DNA from: Pedobacter sp.
GTDB lineage: Bacteria; Bacteroidota; Bacteroidia; Sphingobacteriales; Sphingobacteriaceae
Assembly (NCBI GenBank): GCA_031119475.1
Contig: JAVHXV010000005.1
Span: 124,001-188,000 of the forward strand
Direction: 5' to 3'
DNA: 64,000 nucleotides
The translations under genes were made by a program, and so were the position numbers. The notes beneath the pieces are model-generated. The model had not been told where the DNA came from. It did not search any database and saw nothing but the letters and a program-made list of their open reading frames with translations. Below are positions 26,671-35,268 of this stretch, piece by piece. The number at the start of each line of letters is the position of its first letter. Within the stretch, counting starts at the first letter, position 1.

Positions 26671-26731
26671 TGTTGGTTGGTTATTTAGTTGTTTGGTTGG
26701 TTAGTTGATTGGTTGGTTAGTTGATTGGTTA
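26671..26731. repeat. GGTTGGTTAGTTGATT repeat tract
   Basis: Tandem imperfect copies of a roughly 16-base word built of GGTT, AGTT and GATT blocks on the plus strand. It is located just upstream of the GDPD promoter element and shares no word with the other tracts. Confidence 0.75.
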
Positions 26732-26790
26732 CTGGATTATGATTATAAATAATTCATCGTTGCAATCCATATCAATCGGTGTAATCAGAC

Positions 26791-26820
26791 AAAAAAAAGG
26801 ATCTCAGTTTCCTGAAATCC
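26791..26820 (-). terminator. Intrinsic terminator downstream of the NTF2-like gene
   Basis: On the minus strand a 9-bp stem with one mismatch and a 4-nt loop (arms 26812-26820 and 26799-26807) is followed by eight T residues. It lies 37 bases after the stop codon at 26857. Confidence 0.75.
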
Positions 26821-26856
26821 TCGGTTTATATTTGGTTTGGTTGATCGGTACTGGGG

Positions 26857-27714
26857 CTAGCGTTCTGCTAAGGTAAAAATTTGCGCCATGATATTCCAAT
26901 TTCCGTCGGCTTGGCGTTCCCAAATGAATACATAATTAAAGCTTTCCCTTAATTCGGTCGATCTATAGTCAATTGTAGCGACGCCATAAGTATAGGCCAA
27001 ATCAGCGCCTAAGGCCTTATCAAAACCGGTTGTCTTTAGGTTGATCTTATCGATCATCCTGTTGTTAAAGGCCTGGATATTCTCTTTACCTACGATCAGG
27101 TCCGTTCCCGGGAACATCAATTGCGCATCTTTGTTCAAGAAACCGGCAAAGGCGCTTGCACCGTAAGTTTTTAAAGTGGTATTTAAGGTCTTTTCAGTAG
27201 AATTAATGATTTCACGACTGGCCTTCAGTTCCTTTTCCTTTGCAAATTTTGGCGAATAATGATCTTTTGGTTCTACAAAGCTATTGGCTGTTTCTTTGAG
27301 GGGCTTATTTGTTTCTGCACCCAGGTCTAAAATAGTTTGCCATACTCCATCCTTTACGCGCCAAACCGATAGGTAATGGCCATAACCCTTTCGTGCACCA
27401 TTAAAGACATAACTTCCACTCGTAAAGCCCAGATCGCCACTTCTCGAAACCCTTGCCAAACTTGGTGTCCAACTCAAGGCTTTGGTATCTGGGGCAGTCG
27501 CGTAAAATTTCTTGGCATTAACAGGGTTTGGCCTAAAGACCAGGCCATCATCAGCAAAATATCTGATGAATGCAGCGTTGACCCCATTCTTAGCAGCATC
27601 AGCTGCAAAAGCTTTTTCGGCATTCACCAACGATTTAGTAGTGCCGTCAGATTTCTGGCCAAAGGCAGTCAGACTTGAAGCGGTTATCAAAAAAGTATAA
27701 AGTATTTTCTTCAT
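26857..27714 (-). CDS. Exported protein with two NTF2-like (DUF4440-type) domains
   Basis: The start is the ATG at 27714, in front of a signal peptide (KKILYTFLITASSLTAFGQ). An upstream extension gives an unlikely Cys/Met-rich N-terminus. The mature protein of about 265 aa contains two similar modules, LVNAEKAFAADAAKNGVNAA followed by FIRYFADDGLVFRPN, and later STEKTLNTTLKTYGASAFAG followed by FLNKDAQLMFPG. Each resembles a SnoaL/DUF4440 fold, with end strands VWRVKDGVWQTIL and WERQADGNWNIMAQIF. Such proteins bind small ligands or act as hydrolases. No specific substrate can be named. Confidence 0.82.
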   Translation of the reverse strand: MKKILYTFLITASSLTAFGQKSDGTTKSLVNAEKAFAADAAKNGVNAAFIRYFADDGLVFRPNPVNAKKFYATAPDTKALSWTPSLARVSRSGDLGFTSGSYVFNGARKGYGHYLSVWRVKDGVWQTILDLGAETNKPLKETANSFVEPKDHYSPKFAKEKELKASREIINSTEKTLNTTLKTYGASAFAGFLNKDAQLMFPGTDLIVGKENIQAFNNRMIDKINLKTTGFDKALGADLAYTYGVATIDYRSTELRESFNYVFIWERQADGNWNIMAQIFTLAER

Positions 27715-27831
27715 CTGGTTACGTAATAGTGATTGCGAATATATGGTTTTGCCCCGCCAACAGCCATAAAAAGTAATCAACATTCCCACAGTTATCGACG
27801 GAAAGCACATGGATAAATGACAATCATCCAT

Positions 27832-27893
27832 AGTCAATCAGCTATCGTCTACAAGCTATGAACTATCGGCTATAAACTATCGGCTATCGACTA
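27832..27893. repeat. CTATCGGCTATAAA-type repeat tract
   Basis: Imperfect copies of a 13- to 14-base word (AACTATCGGCTAT) on the plus strand. The tract reaches into the 3' end of the M28 peptidase gene, so the TAG stop at 27884-27886 is part of a repeat copy. Confidence 0.75.
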
Positions 27894-28873
27894 ATTTCCT
27901 TCTCCCGATAAATCGTTTCCAGAACAGTCTGCCCAACTGCTTTTAAGGTATTCCTGTCGATATTGTTCAGGTTATCCAATTGGGTGTGCCAATTGATGTA
28001 AAACCCGCTCTGATCGGCATAATGGATAATATCTACACAGGGAATACCCGCTTGGTTGACCCAAAAATGATCGTCGATCAGGTTGCCGGAAGGAACATTG
28101 ATGAAATAAGCACCATAACCGATTTCGTTTCCGATGTCCCATATTTTATTGACGATGGGCGTTGCATATTTTCTTGAGATTTCATCTTGGGTGAATTGGG
28201 CATTCCCGCCACCGACCATATCCAAATTAATGGCATATAAAGGCAACGGCCGATGGGCTTTTGTGTTTCTGTTTTTTGCCCAATATTGCGAACCGATACA
28301 CCATGTGGTTTCATTGATCGATTCGTCATTTGGCTTGCCGTAATCCTCAATGTCCCACAAAATAAAATCGACACCTACCTCTGGATTTTTTTGTTGGATC
28401 TGGCGTGCCATTTCAAGGATGATCGCTACACCGCTAGCGCCATCATTTGCCGCATCAAATGGCTTATTTTTCATATTCACATCGGGATCCTGATCTGAAA
28501 AAGGCCGGGCGTCCCAATGTGCGGTAACCATAACCCGCGATGTCTTTTCTGGTGAAAATTGGGCAATGATATTTTTCAGCGTGTGCTTTTTGCCATCAAA
28601 AGTTTGTGCTGGGCCTTCCTGTACGGCCACATCAGCACCAAAAGATTTTAATTTCTGAAATAAATATTCCAGACATTTCGTATGGGCTGCAGTAGACGGT
28701 ATGCGCGGACCAAAATCAACCTGTGCCTTAGTGTAAACAAAAGCACTATCTGCATTAAAATCTGGAGAAACCAATTTAATCGCAGTTTCCGATTCATCGG
28801 TTTTAGACTGATCTGAGCGACAAGCTTGTAGGCACATCAACAGTGCAATGGCGTAGTAGGTAAATTGTTTCAT
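27884..28873 (-). CDS. M28-family zinc lipoprotein (glutaminyl cyclotransferase / aminopeptidase type)
   Basis: A lipoprotein with lipobox LQAC (Cys18). The M28 zinc-binding residues are visible: H119 and D121 in AHWDARPFSD, D144 in NDGASG, acidic E176 in WDIEDYG and a late His in NWHTQLDN. The 329-aa length and the HWDAR motif match the bacterial glutaminyl-peptide cyclotransferase-like group better than classic aminopeptidases. It would act at the outer surface or in the periplasm, forming N-terminal pyroglutamate or releasing amino acids. It follows cysS but is separated from it by a repeat tract. Confidence 0.9.
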   Translation of the reverse strand: MKQFTYYAIALLMCLQACRSDQSKTDESETAIKLVSPDFNADSAFVYTKAQVDFGPRIPSTAAHTKCLEYLFQKLKSFGADVAVQEGPAQTFDGKKHTLKNIIAQFSPEKTSRVMVTAHWDARPFSDQDPDVNMKNKPFDAANDGASGVAIILEMARQIQQKNPEVGVDFILWDIEDYGKPNDESINETTWCIGSQYWAKNRNTKAHRPLPLYAINLDMVGGGNAQFTQDEISRKYATPIVNKIWDIGNEIGYGAYFINVPSGNLIDDHFWVNQAGIPCVDIIHYADQSGFYINWHTQLDNLNNIDRNTLKAVGQTVLETIYREKEISR

Positions 28874-28878
28874 GGTGT

Positions 28879-28935
28879 TAACTAAAAACTGAGAACTGTC
28901 AACTGAGAACTGAGAACTATGAACTGATAACTATC
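28879..28935. repeat. AACTG-type repeat tract
   Basis: About eight copies of AACT(g/a) with 2-4 variable bases between them on the plus strand (AACTGAGAACTGTCAACTGA and further). It fills almost exactly the gap between the cysS stop at 28937 and the M28 start at 28873. Confidence 0.85.
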
Positions 28936-28936
28936 A

Positions 28937-30397
28937 TCAACTCTTGCTCCAAGTTGTCCCATCCTTGCTATCCTTCAATTGGATGCCAATTTCTTGTAGC
29001 CCGATCCTGATCTGGTCTGAAGTTGCATAGTCTTTATTTTCCTTTGCTTCCCTACGGAGGGCAATGACCATATCCAATACCTCGTTAAATGCGGTATTGC
29101 TGTTATCTTCATCCTTTAGTCCAAAAATATCATAGATAAAATATTGCATCAGTTCAGTTAATTTTTGCAGCTCGTCGGCAGTAATTTTCAATCCCCCATC
29201 ATATAAGGTATTGATGATCCGGACCGCTTCAAAGAGTTCTGCAATAGCGACAGGACTATTGAAATCATCATTCATGGCATTTTCGCACTTCTTTCTGATC
29301 TCACCAATCGATATCTCTCCCGTTGCACTTGCCGTAATTTTCGGCAGCAGCGACATGGCATTCATCAAGCGCTTGAAGCCTTTTTCTGATGCATCCAATG
29401 CCTCATTTGAGAAATCAAGCGTACTTCGGTAATGGGCCTGCAACATGAAAAAACGCACGGTCATTGGACTGTATCCTTTTTTAAGCAGGGGATGGCTTCC
29501 CGTAAACAGTTCACCGGGCAGAAATCCGTTTCCAGCAGATTTAGACATGCGCGTACCATTTACGGTGAGCATGTTGGTGTGCATCCAATATTTTGCCGGC
29601 TGATGGTGATTGCAGGCTTCAGATTGTGCGACTTCGTTGGTGTGATGTGTTGCGGCCAAATCCAATCCGCCCCCATGGATGTCAAATTCCTGACCTAAGT
29701 ATTTTGCGCTCATGGCAGAACATTCGATGTGCCATCCCGGGAAACCTGGACCCCAAGGAGATGCCCATTGCATCAAGGTTTCCGGCTTCGCCTTGATCCA
29801 CAGTGCAAAATCCAATCGCCCACGCTTATCGTCCTGCCCACTTAATTCCCTGGTATTGGCCAGCATGTCTTCTAAATTTCGATTGGTCAGCACGGTATAG
29901 TTGTGGGTCTGGCTATATTTTTCGACATCAAAATAAATTGTTCCATCTACTTCGTAGGCAAAGCCATTTTCAAGTATTTTCTTTACCATTTCGATCTGTT
30001 CGATGATGTGGCCAGTAGCCGTTGGTTCAATACTTGGTGGCAGGGTATTGAACATGCGCATCACATCATGAAAACCGAGCGTATATTTCTGTACAATTTC
30101 CATGGGCTCCAACTGTTCAAGCTTGGCCCTTTTTGCAAATTTATCATCGCCCTCATCCCTGTCTCCTTCCAAATGGCCAGCATCGGTAATGTTCCTTACA
30201 TACCGAACGCGGTAACCGCTATACTTCAGGTAACGGAAAATGAGGTCAAAAGAAATAAAAGTTCTACAATTGCCCAAGTGTACATCGCTGTAAACTGTTG
30301 GCCCGCACACATACATGCCTACATGAGGCGGATTGAGTGGTTGAAATGGCTCTTTTTTTCTGGTGAGGGTATTGTAGATCTGTATATCTTGGTTCAT
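28937..30397 (-). CDS. cysS: Cysteinyl-tRNA synthetase
   Basis: A class I aminoacyl-tRNA synthetase that charges tRNA-Cys. The HIGH-like motif is HLGN (residues 40-43), and zinc ligand C31 sits in YVCGPTVY. GWHIECSAMS and GGGLDLAATHHTNEVAQSEA contain the other zinc ligands, and the KMSKS-like motif is RMSKSAGN. The 486-aa length is normal. The ATG is only 4 bases after the TACCTTTG promoter box. It lies downstream of the EEP/rhomboid operon with 45 bases between. Confidence 0.97.
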   Translation of the reverse strand: MNQDIQIYNTLTRKKEPFQPLNPPHVGMYVCGPTVYSDVHLGNCRTFISFDLIFRYLKYSGYRVRYVRNITDAGHLEGDRDEGDDKFAKRAKLEQLEPMEIVQKYTLGFHDVMRMFNTLPPSIEPTATGHIIEQIEMVKKILENGFAYEVDGTIYFDVEKYSQTHNYTVLTNRNLEDMLANTRELSGQDDKRGRLDFALWIKAKPETLMQWASPWGPGFPGWHIECSAMSAKYLGQEFDIHGGGLDLAATHHTNEVAQSEACNHHQPAKYWMHTNMLTVNGTRMSKSAGNGFLPGELFTGSHPLLKKGYSPMTVRFFMLQAHYRSTLDFSNEALDASEKGFKRLMNAMSLLPKITASATGEISIGEIRKKCENAMNDDFNSPVAIAELFEAVRIINTLYDGGLKITADELQKLTELMQYFIYDIFGLKDEDNSNTAFNEVLDMVIALRREAKENKDYATSDQIRIGLQEIGIQLKDSKDGTTWSKS

Positions 30398-30401
30398 GCT
30401 G

Positions 30402-30409
30402 CAAAGGTA
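30402..30409 (-). promoter_or_regulatory. cysS promoter -7 element abutting the start codon
   Basis: TACCTTTG on the minus strand is a perfect TAnnTTTG match. Four bases (CAGC) separate it from the cysS ATG, the same distance as for the padR and OstA-like genes, which predicts a leaderless mRNA. No -33 TTG is seen at 17-23 nt. Confidence 0.5.
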
Positions 30410-30442
30410 GTAAAACAGTGAGTAAAAGGTGTAGGCTGCAGG

Positions 30443-31555
30443 TCAATTTGCTGATCTGAGCCGCAGGTCACTGCGTACAGGGAAATGGTCCGACAATTTC
30501 GCTTCTACGATCCGATAGTTCATCACATCAAAATCTTTGGTAGTGGCAATGTAATCAATCTGAAAATTGGGAAATTTGCCATTATAGGTACGCCCTAGCC
30601 CCTGGCCCTTTTCAATAAAAGCGTTTTTGAGCGAGTCGGTCATCTTGTTTACCGCATAGGAAGCTGGGGTATCGTTAAAATCCCCGCAAATTACATAAGG
30701 TGTCTTACAGCTTTGCATGTGCGCCCGCATCTGTTCAACCTGTGTACTCCTTTTTTGGAATGCCGATTTTAACATTTTCAGGATCCTTTTGGTCGAGTTC
30801 ATCTGTGGATCCATGCCCTTTACCTTGTCGATGTAAACATAATCTTCCTTATCAAAAGAAATAGATTGGAGATGAATGTTATATACCCTAATTAACTGTC
30901 CATTAAGCCTGATATCTGTATAGATACTGGCATTGCCAAGGCTATTGTCGAAAATAATCGTACCGCTGTTTTCGAAGGGATATTTGGAAAAGATGGCCAT
31001 TCCAATAGCTTCAGATGCGCTTTTCAAGACCGGATGAAAGTAATAGTAAGGTGTACCCAATATTTTTTTTAAGCTATCTACGGTATCATATTGGCCTTTG
31101 AACCTCGTAAAAAATTCTTGGAAGCAGACCACGTCCGGATGTTGGTTCTGTACCACATCGAACATTTTTTGCTTTACTTCTGGTGTGATTTCAGCACCAT
31201 ATGGCTTAAAATTATGCACATTGTAGGTCATCAGCCGCATCAGCTGGCCATTGGCCTTTTCATCTTGGCCCGAATCGCCAAACCATCCGAAAGTCGCAAT
31301 CAGCGTGTGATAGCCAACCCCGATCACCACAATGGTTACGATCGCATGGACCCATTTCTTCCGCAATAGCCACCACAATAAAAAAATGAGATTGGCCAGT
31401 AGAAAAAAGGGATAGGCCAATCCAAAAAAGGCATATAAAATGTGCTGAACAGGATTTTTGTCGGCAGCAACCATCCCTGCCAATAGCCCAATTCCAGCAA
31501 GCACAGCAAACAGCAGCAATAATTTATCAAAAAAGGTAGATTTGTTCTTTTTCAT
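30443..31555 (-). CDS. Membrane protein with endonuclease/exonuclease/phosphatase (EEP) domain
   Basis: Three N-terminal membrane helices (within residues 8-90) are followed by an EEP-fold hydrolase domain. The motifs are LMRLMTYNVHNFKPYG, VVCFQEFF (metal-binding Glu), VYNIHLQS, VICGDFNDTPASYAV and a C-terminal KLSDHFPVRSDL with the catalytic His. All key DNase I-type residues seem present. Substrates in the family include nucleic acids, phospholipids and inositol phosphates. The active site should face the periplasm, by inference from the helix number. The start codon overlaps the preceding rhomboid gene by 4 bases (ATGA). Confidence 0.88.
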   Translation of the reverse strand: MKKNKSTFFDKLLLLFAVLAGIGLLAGMVAADKNPVQHILYAFFGLAYPFFLLANLIFLLWWLLRKKWVHAIVTIVVIGVGYHTLIATFGWFGDSGQDEKANGQLMRLMTYNVHNFKPYGAEITPEVKQKMFDVVQNQHPDVVCFQEFFTRFKGQYDTVDSLKKILGTPYYYFHPVLKSASEAIGMAIFSKYPFENSGTIIFDNSLGNASIYTDIRLNGQLIRVYNIHLQSISFDKEDYVYIDKVKGMDPQMNSTKRILKMLKSAFQKRSTQVEQMRAHMQSCKTPYVICGDFNDTPASYAVNKMTDSLKNAFIEKGQGLGRTYNGKFPNFQIDYIATTKDFDVMNYRIVEAKLSDHFPVRSDLRLRSAN

Positions 31556-32358
31556 TGGTTGCTTGCCCTGAAAAGGGTTTCTTTTTCTGCTCTGTTTAAA
31601 TTCTCGTATCCTGATTTAGAAATTTTATCTAAAATAGCATCTATTTCCTTCTGATTGAAGTGCTGCCCAGATTTTTTTGGCATGTCATTCCTGACGATCT
31701 TCATTTTTGGTTTTTTCTTGTACAAGCTTGAAAGATTTATACCATTTTGGAGGAGCTTGATATAGGCAAACCCGAACAATGCGGCAGCAACGTGTGCCAG
31801 GGCAAGGATCGGCTGATTGCCGGTGGTTAGCGCCAAGTTCAAAAGAATATAAAATCCGACAATAAATTTGATCCTTACAAAACCAAAGAACATCAATTGC
31901 AGGCTATAGTTTGGGATCAGTGTGGCAACAGCTGCCAATATCGCAACAACACCGGTATAGGCTCCATAAAGCGGACCAGTTGAAGCTGCGCTAAATAAGT
32001 TTAGGCTAACGCATACCAAATAGCACAGCCCTCCGATCAGTCCACCTCCAAGGTAGATCACATGAAACTGCCTATTCTTGGTGAAATCGAGCAGTAAACC
32101 TCCCATCCAATAAAGCCAAAGCGCATTAACGGCCAATGAAACAAAGGAGAGCTCTATAAAAGTATGGGTAAATACAGTATAGATCTTCGCAAATCCTAAA
32201 CCTGGCCGACTGGCGACGGCAAACAGATTGAGCGCCTGTTCCTTTGCGCCCAATAAAATGACCAACAAAAAAACGACCACATTGATCCCGATATAGATCC
32301 AGACCGGATTACCTATTTGCAGGTTTTTTCTGATCGTGTGCACGGGATTGTTAATCAT
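31552..32358 (-). CDS. Rhomboid-family protein lacking the catalytic serine, with DUF6576-type tail
   Basis: Six membrane helices with rhomboid spacing. Where active rhomboids have GxSG, this protein has GPLYGAYTG (G132 to G136) with no Ser. The position of the catalytic His (H189 in ALAHVAAALFG) is kept. It is therefore predicted to be proteolytically inactive, a pseudoprotease. The C-terminal soluble tail of about 60 aa (FNQKEIDAILDKISKSGY, LNRAEKETLFRAS) matches a domain often found in Bacteroidota rhomboids. It overlaps the active paralogue by 8 bases and the EEP gene by 4 bases, so all three are coupled. Confidence 0.85.
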   Translation of the reverse strand: MINNPVHTIRKNLQIGNPVWIYIGINVVVFLLVILLGAKEQALNLFAVASRPGLGFAKIYTVFTHTFIELSFVSLAVNALWLYWMGGLLLDFTKNRQFHVIYLGGGLIGGLCYLVCVSLNLFSAASTGPLYGAYTGVVAILAAVATLIPNYSLQLMFFGFVRIKFIVGFYILLNLALTTGNQPILALAHVAAALFGFAYIKLLQNGINLSSLYKKKPKMKIVRNDMPKKSGQHFNQKEIDAILDKISKSGYENLNRAEKETLFRASNQ

Positions 32359-33040
32359 AATAGTCGTAGTAATTACCTTTTCGACGCCAAAGTTTAACCA
32401 AGATAAAGCCGATCAGTGCCCCGCCCAAGTGGGCAAAGTGGGCAATCGAATCACCTTCAAACTTCCTTACTCCCAAAAATAGTTCAAGTACGATATAGAC
32501 AGGGATAATGTATTTTGCCTTTACCGGCACCGGAATAAACATAATGTACATTTCGATATTCGGATAGAGCAGGCCAAAGGCAACGAGCAATCCAAAAATT
32601 GCGCCCGAAGCCCCAACCATTGGACTCATATAAATGCCCTGAACGGTTGCATAGGCTGCATCGCTCAGGCCAGAAAGGCTGGGATGCATAAAAGCTCCGG
32701 TAAGCTGATGCACTTCCAATGCCTGCACGGCCCATTGTAGCCCGAGTGCGCCCAAGCCTGTAATCAGGTAGAAATTGATAAACCTTTTGCCGCCCCAATG
32801 CGATTCCAGGATCGGGCCAAAAGAAAACAGGGCAAACATGTTGAAAAAGATATGCGTCATGTCTGCATGCATGAACATGTAGGTAATCGGTTGCCAAATC
32901 CTAAAATACGGCGAATCAAAATAGTAAACGGCAGAATAAGCTTTGATCAAAAGCCCATTTTCACCCAAAAAATAGGTTGCCGCAAAAAAGATCACATTAA
33001 TAATGATGATGTTCTTTACAATTGGCGTAATGTTGTTCAT
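32351..33040 (-). CDS. Rhomboid intramembrane serine protease
   Basis: 229 aa with six membrane helices. The active-site Ser is S145 in MVGASGAIFG and the catalytic His is H204 in HFAHLGGALIGF. MHADMTHIFFNMFALFSFG (helix 2) has the oxyanion-hole His/Asn pattern. It cleaves membrane-anchored substrates within the bilayer; the substrate is unknown. It is the first gene of a three-gene coupled unit and follows mutL, separated from it only by a CTTTG repeat tract. A mutL, rhomboid, rhomboid, EEP order is, as I recall, common in Bacteroidota. Confidence 0.94.
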   Translation of the reverse strand: MNNITPIVKNIIIINVIFFAATYFLGENGLLIKAYSAVYYFDSPYFRIWQPITYMFMHADMTHIFFNMFALFSFGPILESHWGGKRFINFYLITGLGALGLQWAVQALEVHQLTGAFMHPSLSGLSDAAYATVQGIYMSPMVGASGAIFGLLVAFGLLYPNIEMYIMFIPVPVKAKYIIPVYIVLELFLGVRKFEGDSIAHFAHLGGALIGFILVKLWRRKGNYYDYYD

Positions 33041-33061
33041 TTATCGTTTTGCTAAACTTAT

Positions 33062-33122
33062 CTTCTTTACTCTTTGTTCCTTGTTCTTTGCTCCTTGCTC
33101 TTTGCTCTTTGCTCTTTGCTCC
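33062..33122. repeat. CTCTTTG-type repeat tract
   Basis: Seven to eight imperfect copies of CTCTTTG, TTCTTTG or CTCCTTG on the plus strand, ending at the mutL stop at 33123. On the minus strand the word is AGAGCAAAG, which recurs in the tract at 50168-50275. Confidence 0.85.
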
Positions 33123-34970
33123 TCACCGCTCAAACCTTTGTGCAATCTCACCTAAAGTAATGGTTTGGATCACCGGCCTTCCACCAATGCTAAAATTAGG
33201 TGTTTTACAGGCAAAAAGTTCTTCGATCAAGGTATTCATTTCTTGCTGACCGAGCGCGGTGCCCCCTTTAATGGCACTATTCCTGGCCATGCTCCTGGCC
33301 AGCGCATCTCTCCGGTCGAGTTTCAGCTCTTGCTGTGAATTCTTAAACCCCTCGATCAAATGTTCAAACAGCTGCGTTTCGTTGATATTGGTACTACCAA
33401 GGTCAACGGGAATACCTTCTATCACCAGTGTATTTTTTCCAAATTCGCGTACATCAAAGCCCAAGCTCTTGATATCATCCAGTAAACTCTTCGCCAACTC
33501 ATAATCATTCGGACTTAAGGTAACGGTCTGGGGAAAAAGGCTCTGTTGTGAAGCCCCTTTCCGATCTTCAAGGTGCAGCAAAAACCTTTCATATAAAATC
33601 CTTTCATGCGCTGCCTGCTGATCGATGATCATGACGCCCGATTTGATCTGCGATACAATATAACGGGAGTGGATCTGCATAAATTGCTTTTGCAGGGGCT
33701 CAAACTGTTCTTCCTGTGTGGTGTGGCCCAAATCCATTGCCGACTGCTCGGGCACCTGTTGTTGGGTAACCTCGTAGAGCGAGCCCCAATTTTTGTTAGA
33801 TACAGATGGATAGCTTGAATTTCTTGAATAATTGGTCGTTTCTTTTGGCGTTGATGCAGGAACAAAAGGATTAAAATCTGGATTGAACGAAATGCTCGGT
33901 GGCACGATCTCTCCGTGGGGCTTCGCCGTAATCATTTGGCTGAACGCCGTTTCCTGATCAAAATCTAAGGTCGGACTGATGTTAAACCTTCCTAACGAAC
34001 GTTTAACTGCTGAATGAATGATCGCATAGATCGACCTTTCATCAAGATATTTGATTTCGGTTTTGGTGGGATGGACATTGACATCGATCTTTGCCGGGTC
34101 GATGTCGATGAACAGCACATATAGCGGAAAATTATCATCTGGCAATAAGTCCTGATAGGCCTTGTTCACCGCGTGGTTGAGGTAGGCATCTTTGATAAAC
34201 CGATCGTTCACGAAGAAAAATTGCTCTCCACGTGTTTTTTTGGCAAACTCAGGCTTTCCAATGAAACCTTTCAAATTAATGATGGTCGTTTCTTCTTCAA
34301 CAGGGATCAGCCGTTCATTGTAATTGTTTCCAAAAAGGTGTACGATCCGTTGCTTCATCTGCGCAGCCGGCAGGCGATAGATTTCTAACCCGTCATGATG
34401 CAGGCTGAAGGCAATCTGGGGCTTGGCCAAGGCTACCCGCTGGAATTCATCAATGATATGCCGCATCTCTGCAGGATTGCTCTTCAAGAAATTTCTTCTG
34501 GCAGGTGTATTGTAAAATAGGTTTTTGATGCAAATACTTGTTCCATTGGGCGTGCCAATGGGTTCCTGTTTGATGAAGGTGGCGCCTTCGATCTCGATCA
34601 GCGTACCAATTTCGTCCTCATGTCGCTTGGTTTTCATCTCTACCTGTGAAATGGCCGCAATTGATGCCATCGCCTCTCCCCTGAAGCCCATGGTACGGAT
34701 ACTGAACAGGTCTTCGGCCTTGCGCACTTTTGAGGTCGCATGGCGCTCAAAACACATCCGTGCATCGGTAATCGACATCCCACAGCCATTGTCTATCACT
34801 TGGATCAATGCCTTTCCGGCATCCTTGATAATGAGCTGTATTTTGTCGGCCCCTGCATCTATGGCATTTTCCAATAATTCTTTTACCGCCGATGCGGGTC
34901 GCTGCACCACCTCACCTGCCGCAATCTGATTGGCAACACTATCGGGCAAAAGCTGAATGATATCTGACAT
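33123..34970 (-). CDS. mutL: DNA mismatch repair protein MutL
   Basis: A GHKL ATPase that couples MutS to downstream repair. The N-terminal domain has E34 in ELLENAIDAG, GCGM at 62-65 and GFRGEA at 95-100. A Pro/Ser-rich linker covers about 335-425. The C-terminal dimerisation domain has DQQAAHERILYE (450-461), close to the endonuclease motif DQHA(x)2E(x)4E but with Gln in place of His. Its end has GGRP rather than CPHGRP. These changes suggest weak or absent nicking activity. At 615 aa the length is normal. The gene stands upstream of the rhomboid operon. Confidence 0.95.
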   Translation of the reverse strand: MSDIIQLLPDSVANQIAAGEVVQRPASAVKELLENAIDAGADKIQLIIKDAGKALIQVIDNGCGMSITDARMCFERHATSKVRKAEDLFSIRTMGFRGEAMASIAAISQVEMKTKRHEDEIGTLIEIEGATFIKQEPIGTPNGTSICIKNLFYNTPARRNFLKSNPAEMRHIIDEFQRVALAKPQIAFSLHHDGLEIYRLPAAQMKQRIVHLFGNNYNERLIPVEEETTIINLKGFIGKPEFAKKTRGEQFFFVNDRFIKDAYLNHAVNKAYQDLLPDDNFPLYVLFIDIDPAKIDVNVHPTKTEIKYLDERSIYAIIHSAVKRSLGRFNISPTLDFDQETAFSQMITAKPHGEIVPPSISFNPDFNPFVPASTPKETTNYSRNSSYPSVSNKNWGSLYEVTQQQVPEQSAMDLGHTTQEEQFEPLQKQFMQIHSRYIVSQIKSGVMIIDQQAAHERILYERFLLHLEDRKGASQQSLFPQTVTLSPNDYELAKSLLDDIKSLGFDVREFGKNTLVIEGIPVDLGSTNINETQLFEHLIEGFKNSQQELKLDRRDALARSMARNSAIKGGTALGQQEMNTLIEELFACKTPNFSIGGRPVIQTITLGEIAQRFER

Positions 34971-35120
34971 GGGTGCTGAGAGTAAGGCCGCAATTTAGCG
35001 AAAATAAGGCGTGTTGGAAACCCAAATTCATGTTTAAATTGTCAAAATTAAATCTGTGATAGCAGAATTGGATCTACACGGCATACCCAGCCTACATTCG
35101 GCCAGCATAGGGGCCAAATA

Positions 35121-35156
35121 AACGGAGGATGGACGGAAGATGGACGGAGGATTAAC
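35121..35156. repeat. 11-bp tandem repeat, ACGGAGGATGG
   Basis: Three near-perfect 11-base units (ACGGAGGATGG, ACGGAAGATGG, ACGGAGGATTA) on the plus strand in the 298-base gap between the divergent mutL and amidohydrolase genes. The rest of this gap shows nothing else that I can support. Confidence 0.75.
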
Positions 35157-35256
35157 GAACGTAATAGCCGATACGAAGCGAGTATGGGGCACGATCAACC
35201 GACCTTCAATCTGTCACTTTGTTATGGAATTTAGACCAGAGCTAATTTGGATTTCC

Positions 35257-35264
35257 TATCTTTA
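35257..35264 (+). promoter_or_regulatory. Possible amidohydrolase promoter -7 element
   Basis: TATCTTTA matches TAnnTTTG at all but the last base. It lies 4 bases before the ATG at 35269, the same geometry as the padR, cysS and OstA-like promoters. No good -33 element is seen. Confidence 0.3.
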
Positions 35265-35268
35265 AAAC

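Noticed and set aside
28879..28935. CRISPR-like spacing of short repeats (also at 33062, 50168 and 56968)
   Set aside because: Units are 5-16 bases, degenerate, without regular unique spacers, and no cas genes are present.
29903..30421. 172-codon plus-strand open frame
   Set aside because: It lies fully antisense to cysS, which has all catalytic motifs.
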